From contig NZ_LKKK01000012.1 in NCBI RefSeq assembly GCF_001446935.1, positions 338,546 to 402,545 on the forward strand: a stretch of 64,000 nucleotides of DNA, read 5' to 3'. Both the position numbers and the translations under genes were made by a program. Source of the stretch: Pseudomonas sp. TTU2014-080ASC. GTDB taxonomy: Bacteria > Pseudomonadota > Gammaproteobacteria > Pseudomonadales > Pseudomonadaceae. This document shows, one piece after another, positions 9,092-17,150 of this stretch. The notes below the pieces were generated by a model. That model was not told where the DNA came from. It saw only the letters and a list, made by a program, of their open reading frames with translations, and searched no databases. Numbering within the stretch: position 1 is the first letter of the stretch; every line of letters starts with the position of its first letter.

Positions 9092-10510
9092 ATGAAACAA
9101 AAAACAGTCCGAAGCCAAGCCATGCGGCGGGCGCTCGAAGAGCATGTTGTGCGTAGAAAAGAAAAAGCCCTCGCCAAATGGGAAGGCAAAACTGACTCTG
9201 CCGCAAAAAATAAAATCAAAGAAATAAATGACAAGTACCAACTGGACTTGATGATCGAAAAAGGAGCGGCAGGCTCTTCCCAAATTGCTATAGCCACACA
9301 TGTGGCTAAAGCCACTCACCCCGACTTACAGGTTAAGGAAACTACAAATCTAAATATCAACCCGAGCAAGCTGCAGCAACATCCAGATATCGGCTCTCAC
9401 CTGCTTAACCACAGCCATAGTCTCGCAGACACTACAGGCAACGGAGCTTACGTAACCGCAACTTATGAGCTCTACCTACTTCTGGATGCAACCTTCGATG
9501 GGAAAAAATTTGGAGAGTGGTTAAAGGAGAATGATCAGGACGCAATAGACGCATTTGCCCATACAGCAGCAGAGGCTCAAGACGCAAAAGAGCTAGCGGC
9601 AAACTGTGTAAAGCTCCTTGAAGACAAGACCAGTAGACTCGCCTCTGATACAAAAGCCAAACAACTCTACTGGTGCATCAGTGGTGAGCCTGCTGACGAC
9701 AACGGCTATCACCTGTTGCAGCCTATGTTTGCCAGCAGCCTGACCCATGCGGTGCATCAGGACATCAACGATGCCCGTTTTGGCGAAGCTAACAAGCTGG
9801 CCCGTCAGGCCAAGCGCGAGGGTAAGCCTCACGATGCGCCCTATCACGATTACCGCGATCTAGTGGTACGTAAGCTGGGCGGCACCAAGCCGCAAAATAT
9901 CAGCCAGCTTAATAGCGAGCGCGGCGGCGTGAACTATCTGCTGGCTTCAGCGCCGCCGGGTTGGGATCAAAACCGCCCGCGTCACTTGCTGTTTATTGAC
10001 TCGGCACTGCCACGTTTTGCCCGCTATGAAGGGGTTCGCGAACTGCTTGATGCACTGGTTGACCTGCTCAAATCCAACCCGCCCGCTAACGACGACACAC
10101 GAAAGAAGCGCAGGGCAATCGAACAGGCACTGGGCGAATCGCTGGCCGCCTATGGCGCTTCAATCCATGCAGGCCTTGAACCCGGCTGGAGCCGTGACCC
10201 GAACTGCCGTTTACCTGAGTGCGAGCAACTCTGGCTGGACCCTCTGCGTGTTGAACTACCTGCTCACCCGCAGCACGCAGAGGCCGATCAAGCCTTTGTG
10301 CAGGCGTATGAATGGAAGGACTGGCCCGACCAGGTGGCTCACCGCTTTGGCAACTGGCTGAATGATTTACTGCGCAGTCACGACCTGCCCGTCGGCGACG
10401 CCGAGCATGCCCACTGGGCACGCCAGGCCTTGATTGACGTGGATTGGCCCGCCGCTAGGCAGCGCCGTGCTGTGGTTCCAGCCACCAGCGAGGAGGTCAT
10501 CCATGGCTGA
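9092..10510 (+). CDS. csy1: Csy1 / Cas8f, large subunit of the type I-F surveillance complex
   Basis: A 472-residue protein starting at the ATG at 9092, behind GGGAGG. The C-terminal half carries family signatures such as KLGGTKPQNISQLNSERGG, LEPGWS and EQLWLDPLR. Csy1 pairs with Csy2 at the crRNA 5' handle and reads the PAM. The first 190 or so residues share little with the P. aeruginosa sequence I know. The DNA of 9181-9660 is about 46% G+C by hand count, against about 57% just after, so the N-terminal part may have been exchanged by recombination. The stop overlaps the csy2 start by 8 bp. Confidence 0.95.
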   Translation: MKQKTVRSQAMRRALEEHVVRRKEKALAKWEGKTDSAAKNKIKEINDKYQLDLMIEKGAAGSSQIAIATHVAKATHPDLQVKETTNLNINPSKLQQHPDIGSHLLNHSHSLADTTGNGAYVTATYELYLLLDATFDGKKFGEWLKENDQDAIDAFAHTAAEAQDAKELAANCVKLLEDKTSRLASDTKAKQLYWCISGEPADDNGYHLLQPMFASSLTHAVHQDINDARFGEANKLARQAKREGKPHDAPYHDYRDLVVRKLGGTKPQNISQLNSERGGVNYLLASAPPGWDQNRPRHLLFIDSALPRFARYEGVRELLDALVDLLKSNPPANDDTRKKRRAIEQALGESLAAYGASIHAGLEPGWSRDPNCRLPECEQLWLDPLRVELPAHPQHAEADQAFVQAYEWKDWPDQVAHRFGNWLNDLLRSHDLPVGDAEHAHWARQALIDVDWPAARQRRAVVPATSEEVIHG

Positions 10511-11501
10511 GTGCCCTTATGTTGAAAACCTTCTGGTAATCCCGCGTTTGCGGGTGCAAAACGCCAACGCGATTTCCAGCCCGTTGACCCACGGTTTTCC
10601 CTCCATCACCGCGTTTCTCGGTCTGATGTGGGCACTGGAGCGCAAAACCAGCGCAGCAGGGCTTGATCTGCAATTCAATGCTGTCGGCGTGGTGGCTCAC
10701 AGTGTTGAAGAACAGATCACCGAAGGCGGCTTCGTCAATGAGTTCCGCCTGACCCGCAATCCTGTGGACAAAGACGGCAGCACAGCGGCCATTGTCGAAG
10801 AAGGCCGTGTCCATCTGGATATCAGCCTGGTGTTTGCCGTGGAAAATTCACACCTGAGCAGTAGCAGCGATGAAGCCAAGGCTGAACTGGCCAAACAGGT
10901 TCGGGACATCCTGATGCAGATGCGCATTGCTGGCGGCAGCGTGATCGAAAGCCAAGCCCCACGTTATAAGCAGCGGCCTTATATCGTGAGCCTGTCGGAT
11001 GTGGAGGATGCAACCGCTTCACCCAAAGAGTGCTTCAGGAAACTCAAGCTGCAATTACTGCCTGGCTTTGCACTGGTCGAGCGAGCTGACCTGCTGGAGC
11101 AACGCCATCAGGAATTGCAACTCACTCAGCCCGACGCCAGTCGGCTTGATGCCTGGCTGTCACTGGCTCGCATCAATTGGCAGTGGCACACCGATGAAGA
11201 GGGTAAAGGTGAGTGGCAGCACGACCGCAAGAGCCTCGGCTGGGTTGTGCCCATTCCAGTTGGCTACGGCGCGTTAAGTGACGTTCAACCCGCCGGGACC
11301 GTAGCCAACGTGCGTGACCGGCACACGCCCTTCTGCTTTGTCGAGAGCCTCTACGGCATTGGCCAATGGCTAAGTCCGCACCGCCTCACCGCACCGCAAC
11401 AACTGCTCTGGTACGCCGACAGCCAGCCGGAAAACGGCCTGTATCGCTGCCGCAATGACTACCGGTCGATGCCGGTTACAACTTTGTCTGATCACTTATA
11501 A
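10503..11501 (+). CDS. csy2: Csy2 / Cas5f, crRNA 5'-handle binding subunit
   Basis: A 332-residue protein from the ATG at 10503, preceded by GAGGAGG. The start lies inside the end of csy1, so translation is coupled. An earlier start in the same frame would overlap csy1 by 77 bp and is rejected. Csy2 is a RAMP-fold Cas5 family member. Segments typical of type I-F are [19 protein letters not shown] and [16 protein letters not shown] near the N-terminus, and GYGALS plus [17 protein letters not shown] near the C-terminus. It caps the 5' end of the crRNA with Csy1. Confidence 0.95.
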   Translation: MAECPYVENLLVIPRLRVQNANAISSPLTHGFPSITAFLGLMWALERKTSAAGLDLQFNAVGVVAHSVEEQITEGGFVNEFRLTRNPVDKDGSTAAIVEEGRVHLDISLVFAVENSHLSSSSDEAKAELAKQVRDILMQMRIAGGSVIESQAPRYKQRPYIVSLSDVEDATASPKECFRKLKLQLLPGFALVERADLLEQRHQELQLTQPDASRLDAWLSLARINWQWHTDEEGKGEWQHDRKSLGWVVPIPVGYGALSDVQPAGTVANVRDRHTPFCFVESLYGIGQWLSPHRLTAPQQLLWYADSQPENGLYRCRNDYRSMPVTTLSDHL

Positions 11502-11512
11502 GGATTTTAAAG

Positions 11513-12544
11513 ATGAGCAATGAAACCCTGAAAACCGCATCCGTACTGGCCTTTGAGCGCAAGCTGGACCCATCCGACGCACTTTTTTATGCCGGTGACT
11601 GGAATGAGCGCGGCAATGCCAACAATTGGAGCCCGATTGCAGTAACTCCCAAATCTGTACGAGGCACCATTTCCAACCGCCTTAAAACCAAAGATCAGGA
11701 CCCAGCAAAACTCGATGCCGCCATCGAAAACCCCAACCTGCAAACCGTAGACGTTGCTGCCCTGCCAGCGGATGCCGACACCCTCAAAACCCTGTTCACC
11801 CTACGCGTGCTGGCGGGCACAGGATCGCCTTCAGCCTGTAACGAAGCAGCTTACCGAGACAAGCTGCTGGCCACAGTGAAAGGCTACGTCGACAGCCACG
11901 GTTTTACTGAGCTGGCCCGCCGCTATGCCCACAACCTGGCTAATGGCCGCTTCCTGTGGCGTAACCGTATTGGTGCGGAACAGGTTGAAGTGCGTGTTGC
12001 CCACCTAGTCGACGGCAAAGCCCAAAGCCTGTGGACATTCGATGCACTGGCGCTGTCACTGCGCAACTTTGATCAGCCCGCCGAAGCCAAGCATCTGAAC
12101 GAACTCAGCAGCCTGATTGCCGAGGGTCTTGCTGGCAAACAGCACGTACTGCTGCAAGTCATCGCCTTTGTGCGGCTAGGAGCTGGGCAGGAAGTATTCC
12201 CATCGCAAGAGCTGATCCTTGAACGCGGCAAAGACGGCAAGAGCAAGACGCTTTATGCAGTTAATAAAGTCGCCGGTATCCACTCCCAGAAGATCGGCAA
12301 CGCCCTGCGCAGCATCGACACTTGGTATGAGGGAGCAGATATCAACGGCCCAATCGCCGTTGAACCCTACGGTTCCGTCACCACCCAAGGCAAAGCCTAT
12401 CGCCAGCCCAAGCAGAAGCAGGACTTCTACACCCTGCTGGATAACTGGGTGCTTAAAGACAAAGCTCCCGATACCGAACAGCAGCACTTCGTTATCGCCA
12501 CGCTGATTCGCGGTGGCGTCTTCGGTGACTCCGACAAGGGCTAA
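11513..12544 (+). CDS. csy3: Csy3 / Cas7f, backbone subunit of the surveillance complex
   Basis: A 343-residue Cas7-family protein; six copies coat the crRNA spacer in the known type I-F complex. The start ([26 protein letters not shown]) and the region [17 protein letters not shown] agree with the Csy3 family. It begins 11 bp after csy2, with AAGGATTTTAAAG before the ATG. Length and order are normal, and the neighbours confirm the identity. Confidence 0.96.
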   Translation: MSNETLKTASVLAFERKLDPSDALFYAGDWNERGNANNWSPIAVTPKSVRGTISNRLKTKDQDPAKLDAAIENPNLQTVDVAALPADADTLKTLFTLRVLAGTGSPSACNEAAYRDKLLATVKGYVDSHGFTELARRYAHNLANGRFLWRNRIGAEQVEVRVAHLVDGKAQSLWTFDALALSLRNFDQPAEAKHLNELSSLIAEGLAGKQHVLLQVIAFVRLGAGQEVFPSQELILERGKDGKSKTLYAVNKVAGIHSQKIGNALRSIDTWYEGADINGPIAVEPYGSVTTQGKAYRQPKQKQDFYTLLDNWVLKDKAPDTEQQHFVIATLIRGGVFGDSDKG

Positions 12545-12547
12545 GCC

Positions 12548-13111
12548 ATGGACCATTACCTTGACTTGAAATTGCTACCCGACCCGGAGTTTGCGCAGAC
12601 ACAACTAATGAGTGCGCTGTTCAGTAAGCTTCATCGGGGCTTGAGCGACTTAAAGCGCAACGACATCGGGGTCAGTTTCCCCACCATCAAAGACGCCACT
12701 CGAGGCTTGGGTGACTGCTTGCGCGTACATGGCACAGCCGAGGCGTTGCAAAAACTGTTAGCCCTCAACTGGCTGACTGGCATGCGCGACCATGTGCAAG
12801 TCAGTGCAGTGACTGCTGTACCGGCAGACACCAAGCACCGTCTAGTCAGCCGTGTGCAAGTCGACAGCAATCCAGAGCGCGCCCGCCGCCGCCTGATCAA
12901 GCGTCACGGCATCAGCGAAGAAGAGGCCCGCAAACGCATCCCAGATAGCGCCGCCAAACGCTGCGACTTGCCCTTTGTGGTAACGCGCAGCAACAGCTCA
13001 GGGGAACGCTTCAACCTGTTTATCCGTCACGGACCGCTGCTCGACAGCCCCCAACCAGGAACCTTCAACCAATACGGCCTAAGCAGCACCGCCACCGTGC
13101 CCTGGTTCTGA
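12548..13111 (+). CDS. csy4: Csy4 / Cas6f, crRNA-processing endoribonuclease
   Basis: A 187-residue RNase whose active-site residues keep the P. aeruginosa numbering: H29 (FSKLHRG), S148 (TRSNS) and Y176 (FNQYG). The arginine helix RARRRLIKRH at 111-120 binds the major groove of the repeat stem, and F155 is present for stacking. Csy4 cuts at the base of the CUGCC/GGCAG stem, leaving an 8-nt handle, here CUCAGAAA. It must process both repeat types of this locus, which differ in the loop. It starts 3 bp after csy3 and is the last gene of the operon. Confidence 0.97.
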   Translation: MDHYLDLKLLPDPEFAQTQLMSALFSKLHRGLSDLKRNDIGVSFPTIKDATRGLGDCLRVHGTAEALQKLLALNWLTGMRDHVQVSAVTAVPADTKHRLVSRVQVDSNPERARRRLIKRHGISEEEARKRIPDSAAKRCDLPFVVTRSNSSGERFNLFIRHGPLLDSPQPGTFNQYGLSSTATVPWF

Positions 13112-13144
13112 CCCTTTTTTTGCGCTGAATTTAAGCTCTTTAAA

Positions 13145-13157
13145 AATCAATGACTTA
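13145..13157 (+). promoter_or_regulatory. IHF site in array 2 leader
   Basis: AATCAATGACTTA fits WATCAANNNNTTR exactly and lies 82 bp from the first repeat, the same distance as in leader 1. Confidence 0.65.
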
Positions 13158-13190
13158 GGTTTTAGGCAAAAAATAGGGGGTTCCAACCAA

Positions 13191-13231
13191 AAACCGCCAC
13201 AGCCCTTTTCCTATAAGGGCTGTGGCGGTTT
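13191..13231. repeat. Perfect 17-bp inverted repeat in array 2 leader
   Basis: AAACCGCCACAGCCCTT (13191-13207) and its exact complement AAGGGCTGTGGCGGTTT (13215-13231) flank a 7-base loop. On the plus strand no T-run follows. On the minus strand the stem is followed by TTTTT, so it could end antisense transcripts leaving the array. The leader of array 1 has no equivalent. Confidence 0.85.
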
Positions 13232-13239
13232 AAACTCTA

Positions 13240-15430
13240 CTTCACTGCCGCGTAGGCAGCTCAGAAAAAGCTGATCGGCTTGGACCCTGTGCGGCTGCCC
13301 TTCACTGCCGCGTAGGCAGCTCAGAAAATAACATGGCATGGGTAAAAGAAACCGCCGTACTTCACTGCCGCGTAGGCAGCTCAGAAAACAGCGCGCAGCG
13401 GGTCGCCAGCTACAGCATGCTTCACTGCCGCGTAGGCAGCTCAGAAAAAAACAGCCCTGGGCGTGACGCCGCGTATTCTCCTTCACTGCCGCGTAGGCAG
13501 CTCAGAAACGGCAGTTCAGGCCGCGAAAGCGGGAGAAGACCTTCACTGCCGCGTAGGCAGCTCAGAAACTGCTGCCCGGTGAAGACATCGGGATGATCGA
13601 CTTCACTGCCGCGTAGGCAGCTCAGAAAGTGCTGATCAATCAAAGGCACTTCACGGGTAGCTTCACTGCCGCGTAGGCAGCTCAGAAAGTTGCCGGGTAT
13701 GACTTTGGCGTCCTAAAGGGCTTCACTGCCGCGTAGGCAGCTCAGAAAACCAGGCAGGCGGTGGAGAGTCTTAACGCGGACTTCACTGCCGCGTAGGCAG
13801 CTCAGAAAAATGCCATCACCGTCGCCATCGGGATTGCCGTCTTCACTGCCGCGTAGGCAGCTCAGAAAGCCCAACACGCCGGTACCGGCATCCGAGATTG
13901 CTTCACTGCCGCGTAGGCAGCTCAGAAACATTCGATCTGATCACCGCCAAGGCTGTGATCCTTCACTGCCGCGTAGGCAGCTCAGAAAATGAAAGAGATC
14001 GAGCACTCAGGCTTCCGGGTACTTCACTGCCGCGTAGGCAGCTCAGAAAACTGCTGGAAGGTTTCGGCGGCCTCGGTGAAGCTTCACTGCCGCGTAGGCA
14101 GCTCAGAAATTTGATGCTCGGCGGGATCGCTATTGCTCTGCCTTCACTGCCGCGTAGGCAGCTCAGAAAAAAACCAGATAGGCAACGGTCAGCGCGCTTA
14201 TCTTCACTGCCGCGTAGGCAGCTCAGAAATACACCTGCGCCGACTACGACGAGATCGAAGCCTTCACTGCCGCGTAGGCAGCTCAGAAACGAAACGGTCA
14301 GGCTCAGGCTGCGGCGCACGCCTTCACTGCCGCGTAGGCAGCTCAGAAAAATCCACATCACAGTTTTCGTCGAATGAGGGCCTTCACTGCCGCGTAGGCA
14401 GCTCAGAAATTCGCGTTATCAGTTCCGACCTCGGTCAGGTACTTCACTGCCGCGTAGGCAGCTCAGAAATGGGAAGTCTTCAGGCCGGCGCGCCTGATGA
14501 TCTTCACTGCCGCGTAGGCAGCTCAGAAATCACCGTTGCCGGTTGTGTAGTTACCGGCAAACTTCACTGCCGCGTAGGCAGCTCAGAAAGGTGGCCACGG
14601 ATATCAGCAGCCCGACCAGCCCTTCACTGCCGCGTAGGCAGCTCAGAAAATTGGTCTTGGTGATGGTCTTCAGTTGAGCCACTTCACTGCCGCGTAGGCA
14701 GCTCAGAAACTGATCCGTGCGACCTCGGTGTCGTGTGGGTCACTTCACTGCCGCGTAGGCAGCTCAGAAATACCCAGCTGAACTCCTCGTTACGCTGACG
14801 GACTTCACTGCCGCGTAGGCAGCTCAGAAATATGCGCGCTGCCGCGCCAGATTGCTTGGTTCCTTCACTGCCGCGTAGGCAGCTCAGAAATTCATGACTA
14901 GGCCGTCTGCACGGGTGAACTGCTTCACTGCCGCGTAGGCAGCTCAGAAATTATCAAGCGCGCCGATATCACCGAGCGCTACCTTCACTGCCGCGTAGGC
15001 AGCTCAGAAATCAAAGACCTGCGCCACACCTACAGCGACCGCCTTCACTGCCGCGTAGGCAGCTCAGAAATGCACTCTGTCCTTGATCCATACCCGAGCC
15101 TTCTTCACTGCCGCGTAGGCAGCTCAGAAAACAGCGCAGCAAAGCCAGAGCTTGAAATAACCCTTCACTGCCGCGTAGGCAGCTCAGAAAAAATCACAAT
15201 TGCGCGTCAATCATTTTTGGTACTTCACTGCCGCGTAGGCAGCTCAGAAAGTCGCTCGTCGCGCCGTGGAACATTGCACAGCCTTCACTGCCGCGTAGGC
15301 AGCTCAGAAACGCACAAGTCATTCAGGCCGCAGGTGGTTCGTCTTCACTGCCGCGTAGGCAGCTCAGAAATGCCCGCGCTGAACGGTGAGCGTGCCAGCC
15401 ATCTTCACTGCCGCGTAGGCAGCTCACGAA
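13240..15430 (+). CRISPR. CRISPR array 2, type I-F, 37 repeats and 36 spacers
   Basis: 28-bp repeats with stem CTGCC-GCGTA-GGCAG and 3' end CTCAGAAA. They start at 13240 and recur every 60 bp, with three 61-bp steps (to 13481, 14022 and 14743), so 33 spacers are 32 bp and three are 33 bp. The last repeat at 15403-15430 ends CTCACGAA instead of CTCAGAAA, which marks the leader-distal end. The other repeats look identical. No duplicated spacer was seen by eye. Spacer 30 (15011-15042) translates to KDLRHTYSDR, like a tyrosine recombinase box. Confidence 0.98.
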
Positions 15431-15506
15431 CATCGCATAGACCCAAACCGCTGTTGAAACAACCAGCGCCGCCCTGAGTGCAGGGTTAGTTGCTCTTAGG
15501 TCAGTT

Positions 15507-16313
15507 TCAGTAATGCGCCTTCAACAGAAAACTTACGGTGTTTTGGTCAGTTGACCCGACAAAGTTGTCGCTGACAAAGCCGCCATCTTTGATGCCGTAT
15601 TTGTTCTTCCAGTAGTCGTACTCAAGGCCGACGTACAGTTGCTTCTCGCCCCAGCTCAAGGCTTTACCCAGGTCGTATTTGATCTGCGGGTTGAAGTGCA
15701 GGTTGGCCTGATATTCGCCGCGGCTGTTTTCGTCGTTGTCCACCACCCAGTCCATAAAGCCGTCGATCAGGATGTCGGAGTTGCCAAACGGAATGGTGTA
15801 GCTCCACACCGGGGTGATCTGCCAAGTGTTGGAACCGGCGCGGTCACCATCAGCAGTACGCAGGTAGGTGTTGAGCTGGAAGTAATCGAAACCGGGAAGC
15901 TCCAGATCGATAGCCGGGCCGATCAGGTAGGCATCTACATCGTCTTCACCAAACTCGTAGGTGGTGGAAATGAGTACGTCTTTGATCGGGCCAAAGCTGA
16001 GATCACTGCCTGTGAGCTTGCCAAACGAGAAACGCGGGCTGATTTCACCGTAGAAGGTGTGGCCATCGCCTGCGCCGTTGGTGGCATCGGTGTTGTATTT
16101 GATGACATCGAGGAACACAAACAGATCACCAAATGACCAGCCGCTGGCATGCTCAAAAGTGACAGTTTGCTGAATACCCGGATCGATTTTGTAATCGTGA
16201 CCGTACAGATAGGTCAGGCTGTTGTTCTGCCATTGCAGCAGTTCAGAGGCAACGGCTTCTCCGCCGACAACCAGGCTAGTGGACATCAGCAGCGGAGAGA
16301 TCAAGCGTTTCAT
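15507..16313 (-). CDS. Tsx-like nucleoside channel / OmpK-family outer membrane protein
   Basis: A 268-residue outer membrane beta-barrel starting at the ATG at 16313, behind AGGAG. The ORF could extend 26 codons upstream, but the signal peptide (MKRLISPLLMSTSLVVGGEAVASE) fits the inner start. The mature protein has the Tsx/OmpK look: LLQWQNNSLTYLYG, alternating aromatic strands, FGDLFVFLDVIKYN, and a terminal aromatic (FLLKAHY) typical of barrel assembly signals. Tsx proteins let nucleosides through the outer membrane; the true substrate here is unproven. It converges on the end of CRISPR array 2, 76 bp away. Confidence 0.85.
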   Translation of the reverse strand: MKRLISPLLMSTSLVVGGEAVASELLQWQNNSLTYLYGHDYKIDPGIQQTVTFEHASGWSFGDLFVFLDVIKYNTDATNGAGDGHTFYGEISPRFSFGKLTGSDLSFGPIKDVLISTTYEFGEDDVDAYLIGPAIDLELPGFDYFQLNTYLRTADGDRAGSNTWQITPVWSYTIPFGNSDILIDGFMDWVVDNDENSRGEYQANLHFNPQIKYDLGKALSWGEKQLYVGLEYDYWKNKYGIKDGGFVSDNFVGSTDQNTVSFLLKAHY

Positions 16314-16448
16314 GGGGGCTCCTGTAGTGGCAGTTTGCAGCGCGATTGCGAAAAAAAGCGCGCAGGATAGACCTATCGCGCGCAGATGCAATGGTTACCT
16401 GACGGGCGAGTCAACATTTCGCGCCATCCGTACGAGTTCACTCACCGC

Positions 16449-16991
16449 CTATCCGGCGTAACCTTCCTGCAGATGCTGATCTTTCAAACGCACATAATTA
16501 CCCGCGCTGTAGGTGAAAAAGCTGCGCTCTTTCTCCGTCAGTGGACGGGCCTGTTTGACCGGGCTACCGACATACAGAAAGCCGCTCTCAAGACGCTTGC
16601 CCGGCGGTACCAGGCTGCCGGCACCAATGATGACTTCATCCTCAACCACCGCGCCGTCCATGACGATGCTGCCCATCCCAACCAGAATGCGGTTGCCCAA
16701 GGTGCAGCCATGCAGGACGACTTTGTGGCCGACGGTGACGTCATCGCCGATTAGCAGCGGATAGCCGTCCGGGTTAAACGGCCCGGCGTGGGTGATGTGC
16801 AGCACGCTGCCATCCTGAATGCTGCTGCGCGCGCCAATGCGGATGCGGTGCATGTCGCCGCGAATCACAGTCAACGGCCAGACCGAGCTGTCGTCCCCGA
16901 TTTCCACATCGCCCAGCACCACGGCAGTGGCATCGACAAAGACCCGCTCGCCGAGCCTCGGTGTGTGTTGCTGGTACTTACGAATCGACAC
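16449..16991 (-). CDS. Gamma-class carbonic anhydrase family protein
   Basis: A 180-residue left-handed beta-helix (hexapeptide repeat) protein of the YrdA/PaaY/CaiE type. Repeats such as VVLGDVEIGDDSSVWP and IRIGARSSIQDGSV run through residues 20-130. Histidines in SVLHITHAG and VGHKVVLHG correspond to the trimer-interface zinc ligands. Family members are trimers, and carbonic anhydrase activity has been shown only for some. The gene is divergent from prlC with 159 bp between them, as I recall for P. aeruginosa. Confidence 0.88.
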   Translation of the reverse strand: MSIRKYQQHTPRLGERVFVDATAVVLGDVEIGDDSSVWPLTVIRGDMHRIRIGARSSIQDGSVLHITHAGPFNPDGYPLLIGDDVTVGHKVVLHGCTLGNRILVGMGSIVMDGAVVEDEVIIGAGSLVPPGKRLESGFLYVGSPVKQARPLTEKERSFFTYSAGNYVRLKDQHLQEGYAG

Positions 16992-17150
16992 GATAGAAAC
17001 CTCTTAAGCTGCGCCAAACCTTGATTGTAATTAAGATACACCCCATGTTGAGAACAACGTCGCGGTAAACACACCGCCCTTGTTCCGCCAGGCCCCGCCA
17101 CTGCGTTCACACAATGCCGGGCCGCTCATTTTTATTACAGGTGCCTTGTC

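Larger units (their letters stand above)
13112..13239 (+). promoter_or_regulatory. Array 2 leader
   Basis: 128 bp between csy4 and array 2. It contains the IHF consensus AATCAATGACTTA at 13145-13157, 82 bp before the first repeat, then GGTTTTAGG as in leader 1, then a perfect 17-bp hairpin at 13191-13231, and ends in CTCTA. Whether the array has its own promoter here or is read from the cas operon cannot be decided by eye. Confidence 0.75.

Noticed and set aside
4721..13111. A novel or transposon-associated I-F variant
   Set aside because: The gene set is the canonical I-F1 set with Cas1, Cas2-Cas3 and Csy1-4, all with catalytic motifs. No tniQ or Tn7-like genes are present.
15449..15468. 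Terminator at the end of CRISPR array 2
   Set aside because: A small hairpin (CGCTGTTG with CAACCAGCG) exists but is imperfect and has no T-run.
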